The translations under genes were made by a program, and so were the position numbers. This document shows, in pieces, positions 19,916-29,842 of a stretch of 64,000 nucleotides of DNA; within the stretch, counting starts at the first letter, position 1, and each line of letters begins with the position of its first letter. The stretch is from Natronorubrum sulfidifaciens JCM 14089 (GTDB lineage Archaea; Halobacteriota; Halobacteria; Halobacteriales; Natrialbaceae): the NCBI RefSeq assembly GCF_000337735.1, contig NZ_AOHX01000058.1:5699-69698 (forward strand), read 5' to 3'. The notes under the pieces were generated by a model. That model saw only the letters and a list, made by a program, of their open reading frames with translations, did not search any database and was not told where the DNA came from.

Positions 19916-20206
19916 CTACTGCTCTTCGAGCAGTTCGTCGATGTACTGATCCTCCCAGTTCCGTCGGTCTTCGAGCTCACGCGTTCCCCGGCGGGTAACC
20001 GTGTAGAAATTCGTTCGGCGGTCCTTGCTGCCTTTCTCGAGTAGTCCCTTGTCGACGAGCGTATCGAGGTTCGGGTAGAGCCGTCCGTGATGGATCTCCG
20101 ATTCGTAGTAGTTCTCGAGTTCGTCTTCGATCGCGAGCCCGTGGGGGTTATCCAGTCCGGCAGCGACGTACAACAGGTCGCGCTGAAAACCGGTCAGGTC
20201 GTACAT
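19916..20206 (-). CDS. PadR-family winged-helix transcriptional regulator
   Basis: The 96-residue protein is a short PadR regulator typical of haloarchaea. The winged helix spans FQRDLLYVAAGLDNPHGLAIEDELENYY, with the recognition region HHGRLYPNLDTLVDKGLL and the wing KDRRTNFYTVTRRG. It ends in a short dimer helix (DRRNWEDQYIDELLEEQ). A minus-strand TATA-like TTTTAATG at about 20233-20240 is about 30 bases from ATG 20206, consistent with a leaderless message. It is divergent from proC and converges on the Mqo-like gene. Its targets are unknown. Confidence 0.92.
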   Translation of the reverse strand: MYDLTGFQRDLLYVAAGLDNPHGLAIEDELENYYESEIHHGRLYPNLDTLVDKGLLEKGSKDRRTNFYTVTRRGTRELEDRRNWEDQYIDELLEEQ

Positions 20207-20354
20207 AGTTCCTTCTTACGTCTCCAAATACATTAAAATCACTGATGCATTATCATTCAGTATTTTAACAGGCAGTGTGACGGGATCGTGCTCTCTGTGG
20301 ACTGAGCGCGAAACCAAAACTGTATGGTGCTCTTACCGCCTCAACTGTAATAGG

Positions 20355-21131
20355 ATGACAGATGTGAGCGTCATCGGGTGCGGAAACATGGGGAGTGCCC
20401 TTTTGAAAGGGCTCTCGAAAGCCGACGGGTACACGCTGACGGCGTGTGACCTGGACCCAGACGCGCTCGAGTCGGTAGCCGAGTACAGTTCGACGACGAC
20501 ATCGGACCCCGATGTCGCAGCGGAAGCTGATGTGGTTATCGTCGCGGTAAAACCGGATATCGTCATGCACGTCGTCGACGACATCGATCTCTCGGCGGAC
20601 CAGACGCTGGTCACACTCGCCGCAGGTGTCTCGACGGACGTCATCGAACCACACACCGACGCGACGGTCGTTCGAATCATGCCGAACCTCGCAGCTGAGA
20701 CGGGGAACATGGCGGCGGCTGTGACCCAACACAGTGTCACCGACGATGTCAGAGCGATCCTCGACGCTGTTGGCGAGTTCGTCGAGATCGACGAACAACA
20801 GATGGACATCGCGACGGCCGTCAACGGAAGCGGACCGGCGTTCGTGTTCTATCTCCTGAACGCGATGAAACAGGCGGGCGTCGACGGCGGCCTCGAGGAC
20901 GAGGAGGCCAAAACGCTCGCCGCACAGACGTTCAAAGGAGCCGCCGAGACCGTCTTGCAGTCCGACCAGAGCATCGACGAGCTAATCGATGCGGTCTGTT
21001 CGCCCAACGGGACGACCATCGAAGGCATGGACGTGCTGTGGGACAGCGACGCCGACGAGGCGGTCGTCGACGCAGTCAGTGCGGCCGAACGACGGTCGAA
21101 AGAACTGGCAATGGAGTCTGAAGATGAGTAG
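20355..21131 (+). CDS. proC: Pyrroline-5-carboxylate reductase
   Basis: ProC reduces 1-pyrroline-5-carboxylate to L-proline with NAD(P)H, the last step of proline synthesis from glutamate. From ATG 20355 the product has 258 residues and starts [20 protein letters not shown], a Rossmann-fold NAD(P) site. [11 protein letters not shown] and VTLAAGVST are conserved core segments. The C-terminal dimer domain carries the family signature [24 protein letters not shown]. The frame is open 78 bases further upstream, but those codons do not fit the family. It overlaps proB by eight bases. Confidence 0.95.
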   Translation: MTDVSVIGCGNMGSALLKGLSKADGYTLTACDLDPDALESVAEYSSTTTSDPDVAAEADVVIVAVKPDIVMHVVDDIDLSADQTLVTLAAGVSTDVIEPHTDATVVRIMPNLAAETGNMAAAVTQHSVTDDVRAILDAVGEFVEIDEQQMDIATAVNGSGPAFVFYLLNAMKQAGVDGGLEDEEAKTLAAQTFKGAAETVLQSDQSIDELIDAVCSPNGTTIEGMDVLWDSDADEAVVDAVSAAERRSKELAMESEDE

Positions 21132-21963
21132 CGTCACCGAACTCGACGCTGCGGAAATCACGCAGGCGCGACAACTCGCCGCCGACGCCGAGCGCGTAAT
21201 CGTCAAGGCCGGCACCAACTCCCTCACCGACGAGGAATCGAATCTCGACGACGAGAAACTCGACAAGCTCGTCGACGACCTCGCTGACCTCCTCGAGCGC
21301 GGGAAGGAAGTGATTCTCGTCTCCTCGGGTGCAGTCGGCGCGGGCGTGGGACGGATCGGTTACACCGGCGAGACCGTCGAGGAAACGCAGGCGCTTGCAA
21401 CCGTTGGTCAGAGCCACCTCATGCGGCGCTACACCGAGAGCTTCGAACGCTACGACCAGAAGGTCGCACAGCTTTTGCTCACCCAACACGACCTCGAGAA
21501 CCCCGAGCGCTTTACGAACGTCCACAACACGATCGAAACCCTCCTCGAGTGGGGTGTCGTCCCGATCATCAACGAAAACGACGCAGTCGCAACCCAAGAG
21601 ATTCGGATCGGGGACAATGACATGCTCTCCTCGTCAGTCGCCCTTGGCATCGATGCCGATCTGCTGGTGACGCTCACCGACGTCGGCGGCGTCTACACCG
21701 GGAATCCCAAGGAGGACGCCGACGCAGAACGCATCGAGGCCGTTGGCCGGAACTACGACGAAGTGCAGTCGATCATCGACGAGAGTTCGAGTTCCCAGTT
21801 CGGCGGTATCCGAACGAAAGTACAGGGCGCACGCGAGGTCAGCGAGCACGGCATTCCGGCTGTTATCGCCAGATCGACCGAGGAAGATGTCCTCGAGAAA
21901 ATCGCTGCTGCCAAGCCCGTGGGCACAGTATTCGTTCCTATAAACGGTGTCACCGATGACTGA
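21124..21963 (+). CDS. proB: Glutamate 5-kinase
   Basis: ProB phosphorylates L-glutamate to glutamyl 5-phosphate, the committed and usually proline-inhibited step. The 279-residue product from ATG 21124 has the amino-acid kinase fold: [14 protein letters not shown] (nucleotide entry), [32 protein letters not shown] and [11 protein letters not shown]. It ends with the [23 protein letters not shown] segment. There is no C-terminal PUA domain, so it is the short form, as in other haloarchaea. The start lies eight bases inside proC, and the gene overlaps proA by eight bases. Confidence 0.95.
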   Translation: MSSVTELDAAEITQARQLAADAERVIVKAGTNSLTDEESNLDDEKLDKLVDDLADLLERGKEVILVSSGAVGAGVGRIGYTGETVEETQALATVGQSHLMRRYTESFERYDQKVAQLLLTQHDLENPERFTNVHNTIETLLEWGVVPIINENDAVATQEIRIGDNDMLSSSVALGIDADLLVTLTDVGGVYTGNPKEDADAERIEAVGRNYDEVQSIIDESSSSQFGGIRTKVQGAREVSEHGIPAVIARSTEEDVLEKIAAAKPVGTVFVPINGVTDD

Positions 21964-23287
21964 GAAATCGACACACGCCAAAGTCGACGAGGCACAGACT
22001 GCCGCCCTCGAACTCGCAAAGCTCGACGACGACGAGCGCAGTGCGGGCCTGCATGCGATCGCTGATGCGATCGACACCCGCCACGAGGAGATCCTCGAGG
22101 CCAACGAGAAAGACGTCGAAGAAGCCGAGGCACTGCTCGAGGAGGGCAAGTACAGCCAGGCGCTTGTCGACCGTCTCAAGCTCTCGGAGTCGAAACTCGA
22201 GTCGATCACCGAGATGGTCAGAAGCGTCGCCGCCCAAGACGACCCACTCGAGAAGACACTCGCCTCGCGACGCCTCGATGACGACCTCGAGTTGTACAAG
22301 CTCGCCGTCCCGATCGGCGTCATCGGGACCGTCTTCGAGTCCCGACCCGATGCGCTGGTCCAGATTGCCGCGCTCAGCCTCAAATCCGGCAACGCCGTCA
22401 TGCTGAAAGGTGGCAGCGAAGCCAGCCACTCGAACCGGGTGCTCTACGACATTATCGTAGAGGCCACGGCCGACAAGCCCGACGGCTGGGCACAGCTCAT
22501 CGAAGCTCGAGAGGACGTCACCGCTATGCTCGAGATGGACGATTCGATCGACCTGCTCATGCCACGTGGCAGCTCCGAGTTCGTTCGCTACATTCAGGAC
22601 AACACGAGCATCCCCGTGCTCGGCCACACGGAGGGCGTCTGTCACGTCTACGTCGATGACGCAGCCGATCTCGAGATGGCCGCCGACATCGCCTACGACG
22701 CGAAAGTGCAGTACCCAGCCGTCTGTAACGCCGTCGAGACGCTGCTGGTCCACGAGGACGTCGCCGAGGCGTTCCTGCCCGAGATCGCAGCCCGATACGA
22801 AGACGCAGATGTCGAGTTGCGCGGCGACGACGCGTCGCGTGCGATCGTCGAAATGGCGGACGCGACCGAGGAAGACTGGTCGACCGAGTACGGCGATCTC
22901 ATCCTCTCGATCAAGATCGTCGACTCGCTCGAGGCAGCCATCGATCACATCACCGAGTACAGTTCGAAACACACGGAGTCGATCGTAACTGAGGACGCTG
23001 ACCGAGCCAGCACGTTCATGCGGAGTCTCGACTCGGCGAGCGTCTTCCACAACGCCTCCACACGCTTTAGCGACGGGTTCCGATTCGGTCTCGGTGCGGA
23101 AGTCGGCATCAGCACCGGCAAGATCCACGCACGAGGGCCAGTCGGTCTCGAGGGGCTGACGACCTACAAATATCATCTCGAGGGCGATGGGCAGGTCGTC
23201 GGGACGTACGCCGGCGAGGACGCAAAGCCGTTCCGCCACGAGGAGTTCGACGGCGACTGGACGCCGGGACGACTCTCTCAAGAGTGA
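21956..23287 (+). CDS. proA: Glutamate-5-semialdehyde dehydrogenase (gamma-glutamyl phosphate reductase)
   Basis: ProA reduces glutamyl 5-phosphate with NADPH to glutamate 5-semialdehyde, which cyclises to the ProC substrate. The 443-residue product belongs to the aldehyde dehydrogenase superfamily: [31 protein letters not shown], and the catalytic Cys in [36 protein letters not shown] is the ProA signature near the C-terminus. ATG 21956 lies eight bases before the proB stop; a GTG nine bases earlier is also in frame. The order proC-proB-proA with repeated 8-base overlaps implies one transcript and coupled translation. Confidence 0.95.
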   Translation: MTEKSTHAKVDEAQTAALELAKLDDDERSAGLHAIADAIDTRHEEILEANEKDVEEAEALLEEGKYSQALVDRLKLSESKLESITEMVRSVAAQDDPLEKTLASRRLDDDLELYKLAVPIGVIGTVFESRPDALVQIAALSLKSGNAVMLKGGSEASHSNRVLYDIIVEATADKPDGWAQLIEAREDVTAMLEMDDSIDLLMPRGSSEFVRYIQDNTSIPVLGHTEGVCHVYVDDAADLEMAADIAYDAKVQYPAVCNAVETLLVHEDVAEAFLPEIAARYEDADVELRGDDASRAIVEMADATEEDWSTEYGDLILSIKIVDSLEAAIDHITEYSSKHTESIVTEDADRASTFMRSLDSASVFHNASTRFSDGFRFGLGAEVGISTGKIHARGPVGLEGLTTYKYHLEGDGQVVGTYAGEDAKPFRHEEFDGDWTPGRLSQE

Positions 23288-23321
23288 GATTCTCCCACGG
23301 TGAAGGCCTCTTCGACCGGCG

Positions 23322-23720
23322 TTGAGCGCGCCCACCACTCTTGTCGGGATCGAGTCTACTGTCGCCGTGGAGGGTGAGTCACCCGCTTCGTCATCGAGAT
23401 CTCCGGACATCGCTGTTACAGCGCTCGATCATACCGGTTCGGGACTCCTCGATGAGTCCATAGACGTCACTGTGACGCTCGAAAACGACGGGAATTGTGG
23501 TGGACGGTACACGGTCGAATCTATTCTCGACGGTGAGCAGTACGAAGAATACAACGCGTTCGTCGGCCCATCCCAGACCAAACATGTGACGTTCACGTAC
23601 GTCTTCGAAAAACCCGGGACGTACACGATCACCGTTGGCGATCAGTCAGTCGGAACCGCTGAGCGGCCGTCGTCGCGAGATGCGAATTTCCGTTTTGGTT
23701 GCACGATTGACACCGAGTAG
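23322..23720 (+). CDS. Small CARDB-like domain protein
   Basis: The frame encodes up to 132 residues, nearly all of them one CARDB-type adhesion fold: DIAVTALDHTGSGLLDESIDVTVTLENDGN, then a strand pair and HVTFTYVFEKPGTYTITVGDQSVGT. There is no signal peptide or membrane helix, and the frame opens with TTG (an alternative is GTG 23367). It may therefore be a fragment of a larger surface protein or a cytoplasmic stand-alone domain. It lies 34 bases after proA and 33 bases before the kinase start. The same fold occurs in the giant protein at the left edge. Confidence 0.6.
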   Translation: MSAPTTLVGIESTVAVEGESPASSSRSPDIAVTALDHTGSGLLDESIDVTVTLENDGNCGGRYTVESILDGEQYEEYNAFVGPSQTKHVTFTYVFEKPGTYTITVGDQSVGTAERPSSRDANFRFGCTIDTE

Positions 23721-23753
23721 TTGAAATACGGAGCCGTTCTACGCGTGGTGTCA

Positions 23754-25187
23754 ATGGCCGACTCACGGCAGCTCGTCCTTCTTGGATGTCTCTTGCTGAT
23801 GCTTGCCGCGGTTCATGCTGTCTACAAGGTCGCCACCGGTGGCAACGCTTTGGACGCCGTTTTTGATTTTCTCCTGCTCGGGTTTTCGGGACTGCTGGTC
23901 ACGTACGTCGGTACGTGGTTAACGAGCAGTAAAATCGACGCCGAGTTCTACCGACGAGTCCTGTTGTGGTGTCTCGGGGGTGTCGGCGTGATGTTCGTGT
24001 TCTTGCTTCTGCGCGCGCTGCATCCCGGGATCAGCAACCCGTTTTCTCACTCGACGAGAGCGATCGCGCTGGCTATCGCCTCGGTCGCAGGCCTTGGTAT
24101 CGGCATCCACGATGCGCGTGCGCTCACACGCGAGCACGAGTTACAACAGGAACACGACCGGTTCCGTGCGGTGTTCGAACGGTCGTTCGACGCGATGGTC
24201 ATCGCTGACGACGATGGGACGTATCTCGATGTCAACGAGAGCGCATCCGAGTTGTTCGGCCTCCCGACGGACGAGTTGCGTGGTCGAACGATCGAGGAGT
24301 TCCTCCCTGACAGATACGACTTCGAGCAGGAGTGGCAGCAATTTCAGACGTCCGAGAACGGGCGTGGTACCGTTCCACTCGTTCGATCCGACGGGACACA
24401 GCGATTGGTCGAGTACGCTGCTGCGACGGACATCTACCCCGGGCAGCATCTGTCCATCCTTCGAGATATCACTGCACGCGTCGAGTATCAACGCAAACTC
24501 GAGGAATCCAACGAACGGCTCGAACAGTTCGCCTACGCCGCCTCGCACGATCTACAGGAGCCGTTACGGATGGTGACGAGTTATCTGCAACTCCTCGAGG
24601 ATCGATACGCTGACGACCTCGATGCAAACGGCGAGGAGTTCATCGAGTTCGCCGTTGACGGGGCCGAACGGATGCGCGAGATGATCGACGGCCTGCTCGA
24701 GTACTCACGCGTCGAGACACAGGGTGACCCCTTCGAACCGGTCGATCTAGCACGGGTCGTCACGGACGTCCGAATGGATCTGCAGTTTCAGATCGAAGAC
24801 TCCGGTGCGAAGATTACGACCGACGAACTGCCCCAGGTCTACGGCGACGACGGACAGTTGCGACACGTGTTCCAGAACCTGTTGAGCAACGCCATCGAGT
24901 ACAGCGGCGATGAGCCACCTCGAGTTCATATCGCAGCCGAACGTGTCGGGCACGAGTGGCGAATTTCGGTTCGTGACGAGGGTATCGGTATCGACACCGA
25001 CGACGTTGAGCGTATTTTCGAGGTGTTTCAACGCCTTCACAGCTACGAGGAGTACGAGGGAACAGGGATCGGTCTCGCCCTATGCAAACGGATCGTCGAA
25101 CGCCACGGCGGCGAAATTAGGGTTGACTCGGAGCCGGGCGTTGGATCGACGTTCTCGATTACGTTGCCGGCAGTGCCCGACAGCTGA
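23754..25187 (+). CDS. Membrane PAS-domain sensor histidine kinase
   Basis: The 477-residue kinase has about four membrane helices in the first about 115 residues, then a PAS domain (FDAMVIADDDGTYLDVNESASELFG). The HisKA acceptor is FAYAASHDLQEPLRMVTSYLQLL (His about residue 264). The ATPase has HVFQNLLSNAIEYSG, DEGIGIDTDDVERIFEVFQRL and GTGIGLALCKRIVERHGGEI. The BphP/Hik-like DLQEPL motif fits a family common in haloarchaea. ATG 23754 is preferred over an upstream in-frame TTG because it directly precedes the first hydrophobic helix. No cognate response regulator is adjacent. Confidence 0.93.
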   Translation: MADSRQLVLLGCLLLMLAAVHAVYKVATGGNALDAVFDFLLLGFSGLLVTYVGTWLTSSKIDAEFYRRVLLWCLGGVGVMFVFLLLRALHPGISNPFSHSTRAIALAIASVAGLGIGIHDARALTREHELQQEHDRFRAVFERSFDAMVIADDDGTYLDVNESASELFGLPTDELRGRTIEEFLPDRYDFEQEWQQFQTSENGRGTVPLVRSDGTQRLVEYAAATDIYPGQHLSILRDITARVEYQRKLEESNERLEQFAYAASHDLQEPLRMVTSYLQLLEDRYADDLDANGEEFIEFAVDGAERMREMIDGLLEYSRVETQGDPFEPVDLARVVTDVRMDLQFQIEDSGAKITTDELPQVYGDDGQLRHVFQNLLSNAIEYSGDEPPRVHIAAERVGHEWRISVRDEGIGIDTDDVERIFEVFQRLHSYEEYEGTGIGLALCKRIVERHGGEIRVDSEPGVGSTFSITLPAVPDS

Positions 25188-25254
25188 GCCGCTTTCGTGG
25201 CGGTGGCCGACTTGTGACTCAAGCCGATGACTGGTGTTCTCTGCGGTTTCAGTG

Positions 25255-25266
25255 GCCGTTTTTTGC
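25255..25266 (+). terminator. T-rich termination signal after the PAS kinase
   Basis: A run of six T residues at about 25259-25264 (GTTTTTTGCC) lies about 70 bases after the kinase stop and before the convergent AI-2E gene, as expected for an archaeal U-tract terminator. Confidence 0.45.
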
Positions 25267-25290
25267 CGATTATGGTCCAGCTTGAAATAT

Positions 25291-26364
25291 TCAATCGGGG
25301 AGAATTTTTGGTAGTTGAACTCGCAGAAACTGAATGGTGACAACCATAATAAGCGGGCCAAGGAATATACCATACCACCCAAAAATTGCCGGTCCCAAGA
25401 GATATGCGAACATGACGAGTCCCGTGTGAAAGAGGCGTCCGGAAAGGAAGGGTCGGACATACGTCCGGATGACGTTGTCGAAGATGATCCCCATCACAAC
25501 GTAGAAGACTATTGGAAACCAAATATATCTTATATTTGTCTGGTATGCGACGACAGTAAGGTAGAGAACAATCGCCCCATACAGCAGACTTCGACCGAGG
25601 AGTGGAATCACTGAAATCAGCCCAGTGACAAAACCGAGAAGTATCGCATGGGGGATTGCGAGACCTGGCGGAGCAATGAGATTCAACGCGTTGTAGATGA
25701 TTACAGCAACAGTGCTGATTACGATAATAGTAAGCGTATATCCAAAATAGACAGAAGCGAGCCCTTGATCAACCGCTTTTAAATAATCGTATACGTTCGA
25801 CTCCCGCTCTACAATGGTGGATCGGAACCAGGAAGCTATTTTCCGCTCGTCTCGAACCAGGAAAAACGCGAAGATAATCGTGATCAACGCGTTGAACGCT
25901 TGCACAGTGAACGTCCCGACGAACCCGCTCACCAACGGAGCAAGCGTGGCGAGGGTTGGATCGCTCCGTAGGGCTTCAACGAACGCATATAGTTCAGTCT
26001 CACTTGTGGGGAGAGTGTCTATAGCAAGCCCTGGAAATAGCCTTTCCAACAGCCCTTCGACGTCCGTCGCCTCTATCGCTGCAAGCTCTGCGAGTAGTAA
26101 AACAATGAACACCCCCAGAACTGCGATGAATGGTAACATAATGAGACCGAGTGAAAGGAGAGCAGAGAGTCCCGGTGAAACACCCTGCTGTTGAAGACGT
26201 CTGGCGACTGGCCGGACGACGTAGTATAGGAAAAGCCCCAACACGATCCACCCGAGGTAGGTGTGTAACGCCACAACGAGAACGAGAACAAGAGCGAGCG
26301 CGAAAAGCCACCAGCCAACCGTCCCAGCCAGCCCCTCGCCGTTCGATGAAACGCTCCATCTCAT
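25291..26364 (-). CDS. AI-2E family (PerM/YdiK-type) transporter
   Basis: The protein has about 357 residues and seven to eight hydrophobic helices in the order typical of AI-2 exporter-like (PF01594) permeases. They include GLFLYYVVRPVARRLQ, LLSLGLIMLPFIAVLGVF, FNALITIIFAFFLVRD and VTGLISVIPLLGRSLLYG. The GLISVIPLLG and LLGPAIFGWYGIFLGPLIM motifs are the most family-specific. A minus-strand TATA box at 26391-26398 is 30 bases from ATG 26364, so I chose that start over the upstream ATG 26379. The gene is visibly poorer in GC than its neighbours, with more ATA, TTT and GGG codons, which hints at transfer. The substrate is unknown; relatives export AI-2 or Na+. Confidence 0.9.
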   Translation of the reverse strand: MRWSVSSNGEGLAGTVGWWLFALALVLVLVVALHTYLGWIVLGLFLYYVVRPVARRLQQQGVSPGLSALLSLGLIMLPFIAVLGVFIVLLLAELAAIEATDVEGLLERLFPGLAIDTLPTSETELYAFVEALRSDPTLATLAPLVSGFVGTFTVQAFNALITIIFAFFLVRDERKIASWFRSTIVERESNVYDYLKAVDQGLASVYFGYTLTIIVISTVAVIIYNALNLIAPPGLAIPHAILLGFVTGLISVIPLLGRSLLYGAIVLYLTVVAYQTNIRYIWFPIVFYVVMGIIFDNVIRTYVRPFLSGRLFHTGLVMFAYLLGPAIFGWYGIFLGPLIMVVTIQFLRVQLPKILPD

Positions 26365-26390
26365 GAGGTTCAAATACATTGGGTCGATCC

Positions 26391-26398
26391 TATATAAG
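26391..26398 (-). promoter_or_regulatory. TATA box for the AI-2E gene
   Basis: Minus-strand CTTATATA is centred about 30 bases from ATG 26364, the spacing expected for a leaderless archaeal transcript. This decides the start of the gene. Confidence 0.65.
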
Positions 26399-26682
26399 TA
26401 ACATCAACCAACGACTGGGTAATCGGTCAGTGGTGGCTCAAAAGCGGACAGCAGTGCTCAAACTAGATTGTCAAAATCGTGCTACGATAGTAGCCACTGC
26501 ACGTCACTGCACACATCCCATCGCACGACGGGAGCGCGGGTCGACGCGACCGTTGGAGCGAGAACCACGAACTGGCAAAGGGGGAACGACGTGACCCGTT
26601 CGCTGTGTGATCCGTGTGCAAATCGTTTCTGTTGTTACTTTGTTTACTGCTATGAAGATCAGTGGGATAAATAGTGGATTGG
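26399..26682. other. Gene-free spacer downstream of the MFS gene
   Basis: I see no supported gene, RNA or repeat here. The sequence is mixed in composition, with AT-rich ends. It probably contains 3' and 5' untranslated sequence for the two minus-strand transporter genes. Confidence 0.4.
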
Positions 26683-28005
26683 TTAGTCGTCGCTTGGTGC
26701 ACGACTGATACTGGCGGCGGGGTTGTCGTCGACGAGCCACCCGTCTTCGGTCGCGCGCTCGGCGACATGAGGCTGGAACACCCACGCAGTCAGCGCGAGG
26801 ATTGGAATCATCGTCAGCCCGACCACTGCATATCCGAGATGGAGATTCGGCAGAAACGGTGCGGCAAAGAGCAGTGGGTAGATCACGCCGCCGCCAGAGC
26901 CGAGTCCGCCGACGATTCCGGCGACCGAACCCGAGTTGTTCGGAAACATAGCCGGCACCTGTGCGAAGATCGCCCCCTCGGAGAACGCACAGCCCACGCC
27001 GACGAGGAAGCCGGCGACGACTGCGAGATAGATGTTGCCGGTTAGTCCTGCAGCGGTCATCCCGAACATCGTGAGCACGACGAACACCATTGTCACAAAG
27101 GTCCACTGCTCGCGGTAGCGGCCCTCGAACCACGGCAGTATATCCAACTCCCTGCGTGCGACGACGTCGCTGATGTAGCCGCCGATCGGACGGAGCAATC
27201 CGGCAGCGATCGAGAACGTCGCTGCGAACGTCGCCGCGATGACGATATCCCCCTGTCCGAACCCTTCACGGTAGTACGTCCCGAGCCAGCCGTTCATGGC
27301 GACCTCGAGGCCGAAGGTCATGACGTAAGCCGCTGAGAGGACGACTGCGCCGTGGCGAGTGGCGATGTAGAGCCACTGGTGCGGACTGACACCGTTTTTC
27401 GTCGCCTGTCGTCGCTGTTCGGTCTTTGCAGCGTCACCGAACACGAAGTAGATGACACCGAGGATGATCGCGAGGACACCCGTATAAAAGAAGGCTGCTC
27501 GCCAGTTCGACGCGAACAGCGGACCGACGTATCCCTCGCCGAAAATCCGTGGCAGCGTAAAGTACGCGCCGAGTCCCGCGCCGGCGTTGCCGATCCCGGC
27601 GAAGACACCTTCCGCTAGACCGAGGTTCTCCTCTTCGAACCACTGGGCGACGTGTTGAATGCCGATGACGAACGTGATCCCCGAAAGCGAGGCGATGATT
27701 CGCGAGACGGTGAACACCTCGTAAGTCGTCGCAGACGCACTGATGATCGAAAAGAGACCGACGATCACCAATGTAGCGCTGGCTGTGACCGGCGCACCAT
27801 ACTTGTCGGTCAGCGGCCCGATGAGGATGCGACCGAGCGGAACCGCGATGACGGCTGCACTCGAGACGAGGCCCAGTTGGGCGACTGAAAGCCCGAATTC
27901 GGTCGCAATCTCGCCAGTGAACGGGGCGAACGAAAACCAAATGACGAACCCCAGGTTGAACATCGCCGTTGCGAGTAACAGGTTCTTCCACTTGCCGTCG
28001 ATCAC
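26683..28005 (-). CDS. MFS transporter of the nitrate/nitrite porter (NarK-like) type
   Basis: The 440-residue protein has twelve hydrophobic helices. The loop 2-3 motif GRILIGPLTDKYGAP is the MFS signature. EGVFAGIGNAGAGLGAYFTLP is the glycine-rich signature of nitrate/nitrite porters in helix 5, and the paired segment in helix 11 is SVAGIVGGLGSGGGVIYPLLF. The start is GTG 28005. No nitrate reductase gene is near, so anion identity is inferred only from the signature; related carriers move other small organic acids. It is transcribed away from the ABC operon. Confidence 0.85.
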   Translation of the reverse strand: MIDGKWKNLLLATAMFNLGFVIWFSFAPFTGEIATEFGLSVAQLGLVSSAAVIAVPLGRILIGPLTDKYGAPVTASATLVIVGLFSIISASATTYEVFTVSRIIASLSGITFVIGIQHVAQWFEEENLGLAEGVFAGIGNAGAGLGAYFTLPRIFGEGYVGPLFASNWRAAFFYTGVLAIILGVIYFVFGDAAKTEQRRQATKNGVSPHQWLYIATRHGAVVLSAAYVMTFGLEVAMNGWLGTYYREGFGQGDIVIAATFAATFSIAAGLLRPIGGYISDVVARRELDILPWFEGRYREQWTFVTMVFVVLTMFGMTAAGLTGNIYLAVVAGFLVGVGCAFSEGAIFAQVPAMFPNNSGSVAGIVGGLGSGGGVIYPLLFAAPFLPNLHLGYAVVGLTMIPILALTAWVFQPHVAERATEDGWLVDDNPAASISRAPSDD

Positions 28006-28712
28006 GTCTGCTCACCCGTCATCTGTGGTTCGTGACCCAACGGTCTCAACTTCGCTCTATCATCGCTTGTACCCTATATCACTTCCAGAACGTTGGGAAT
28101 CATCTGTGTTTTCCGAGTACATCTCTCGAAAAGTCCACTGATAAAGACATATTAGAAATTAGATAAAGTGCATTAATAGTAATTATATTGGGAAGTATAT
28201 GGCTGACTGGTAGTGTGGGTGTCCCGTGAGACAGTCGACAGACAGTCTACCAGATCCATTGTTATCTTTCACTTTACCAATATAGTCGGCAGTTATCAGC
28301 GTTAGTTGGATAAAAGGGGGCTAAAAGAGAGCTTGCAGTAGTATTACCACTAATCGACCGCTTTTCTCTATTTCTATAGACTCGACACAACGTGACTGAG
28401 ATGATACTGAAATCTCGAGAGAGCGTATACGAACCACGGTTTAGGCGGTATCTGATCGCGGCAGCGCTCCGGTCGACTGCCGGTCAATCATCAGGTGACC
28501 AATGGATAGACGATCCGCGTTGCCACTCGTTCGTTGTACACGCCGCCGTCTAAACTACCAGCCTACTTTAATGCTATCTAATCTGGCGAATAAGGATAAT
28601 ATCTCCACTCTGTACTGGAAGTAAATGCCCCTCGAGTATCGGTGAGAGACGCCATCGGTAGGTCGTGGCGGAGCAGATAGAGCTAAATGCTCGCTACACA
28701 CAGTGTGACGTG
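28006..28712. other. Long AT-rich divergent promoter region
   Basis: No supported gene lies in this 700-base gap between the divergent MFS and ABC-ATPase genes. It is AT-rich, especially 28120-28380. It holds a 7-base inverted repeat (CTGGTAG 28207-28213 with CTACCAG 28247-28253) and the TATA-like GATAATATC near 28590. That box would give the ABC transcript a leader of about 95 bases. A regulator could bind here, but no known operator is recognisable. Confidence 0.4.
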
Positions 28713-29840
28713 ATGACGACTAGCGCAATTTCGCTCGAGGCAGTGACTAAATCGTTTCGTGAGGAAACGGTACTTCGAGATATCGAACTCGAGATCGAGG
28801 ATGGGGAGTTCTGTGTCGTTCTCGGACCGAGTGGCTGTGGGAAGAGTACGCTCCTCAAGTGCATTGCCGGATTGATCGACTCGGATGACGGGACGATCTC
28901 ACTCGATGGTCGTGACACGGCTGAAATGTCGGTGCAGGACCGAAATCTCGGCTACGTGTTCCAGGAGTTCGAGGAGACGCTGTTCCCCCACAAAACCGTC
29001 GCCGAGAACATCGCGTTCGGGCTCGAGCACGGCGAACAGGAGCGATCCCCCGAAGAGATCGACGAGATAATCGATGACATGCTGTCGCTGTTGGCGATCG
29101 AGGAGACACGGGATGATCTTCCGAGCGCGCTCTCAGGTGGGCAACAACAGCGCGTAGAGCTTGCACGCCAGTTAAGCCGCGAGTGTCCGATCATGCTGTT
29201 CGACGATCCGCTTGCCGACCTCGACTACAAGTTACAAAAACGGATGGAACTCGAGATGCGGAGTCTCCATGCGGACCTCGAGAGTACGTTCCTCTACATT
29301 ACGCACAACCAGGATCAGGCGCTCAAACTCGCCGATAAACTGGTGGTGATGAACCATGGGATGATCGAACAGATCGGAACGCCGGAATCGGTGTATCACA
29401 ACCCACAAACGGCGTTCGTCTGTCGGTTCGTCGGTGACTCGAACGCGCTCGTTACAGAGGGAGTGCCGACCGATGTCGGCGACGGTGTCGTCGATGTCGA
29501 AACCGAGATCGGGCCGATCACGGCGACCACACAGAACGGAACCGAGAAGGAGACCGGTATCGTGATCGTTCGCCCCGAGGCCGTCTCGCTCGACACAGCC
29601 GACTGTGAGACGACGGTGACCGGCGTTCTCGAGGGACGGACGTACACCGGCGAAACGACCGAGTTTGCACTGTCGATCGACGGACTCGACCGTGAGTTCT
29701 ACGTTGTCGTCCCGAACGATCCAGACATTGGCTCGGTCGGCGAGACGATGGAGTTGGGGTGGAATATCGACGACGCCCTCTACTTTGAGAAACTCAGTGT
29801 AACCGATGCGGTTACCTCTAGCGACCTCCTTGGTGAGTGA
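28713..29840 (+). CDS. ABC importer ATPase A (Pot/Fbp-type, TOBE), non-canonical Walker B
   Basis: The 375-residue ATPase belongs to the spermidine/putrescine-iron-type importer family. Walker A is GPSGCGKST (38-46), the Q loop VFQEFEETLF, the signature LSGGQ (140-144) and the H loop YITHNQ. Walker B reads IMLFDDP, so the catalytic Glu is replaced by Asp165. A TOBE-like regulatory region fills the C-terminus (IVIVRPEAVSL). ATG 28713 is chosen because the family begins with MTTSAISLEAV; an upstream frame extension is not conserved. It is followed after two bases by a second, different ATPase, so the two probably form a heterodimer with two unlike ATP sites. Confidence 0.9.
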   Translation: MTTSAISLEAVTKSFREETVLRDIELEIEDGEFCVVLGPSGCGKSTLLKCIAGLIDSDDGTISLDGRDTAEMSVQDRNLGYVFQEFEETLFPHKTVAENIAFGLEHGEQERSPEEIDEIIDDMLSLLAIEETRDDLPSALSGGQQQRVELARQLSRECPIMLFDDPLADLDYKLQKRMELEMRSLHADLESTFLYITHNQDQALKLADKLVVMNHGMIEQIGTPESVYHNPQTAFVCRFVGDSNALVTEGVPTDVGDGVVDVETEIGPITATTQNGTEKETGIVIVRPEAVSLDTADCETTVTGVLEGRTYTGETTEFALSIDGLDREFYVVVPNDPDIGSVGETMELGWNIDDALYFEKLSVTDAVTSSDLLGE

Positions 29841-29842
29841 TA

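Noticed and set aside
21950-23410. 486-codon reverse frame opposite proA
   Set aside because: It is antisense to a fully recognisable proA.
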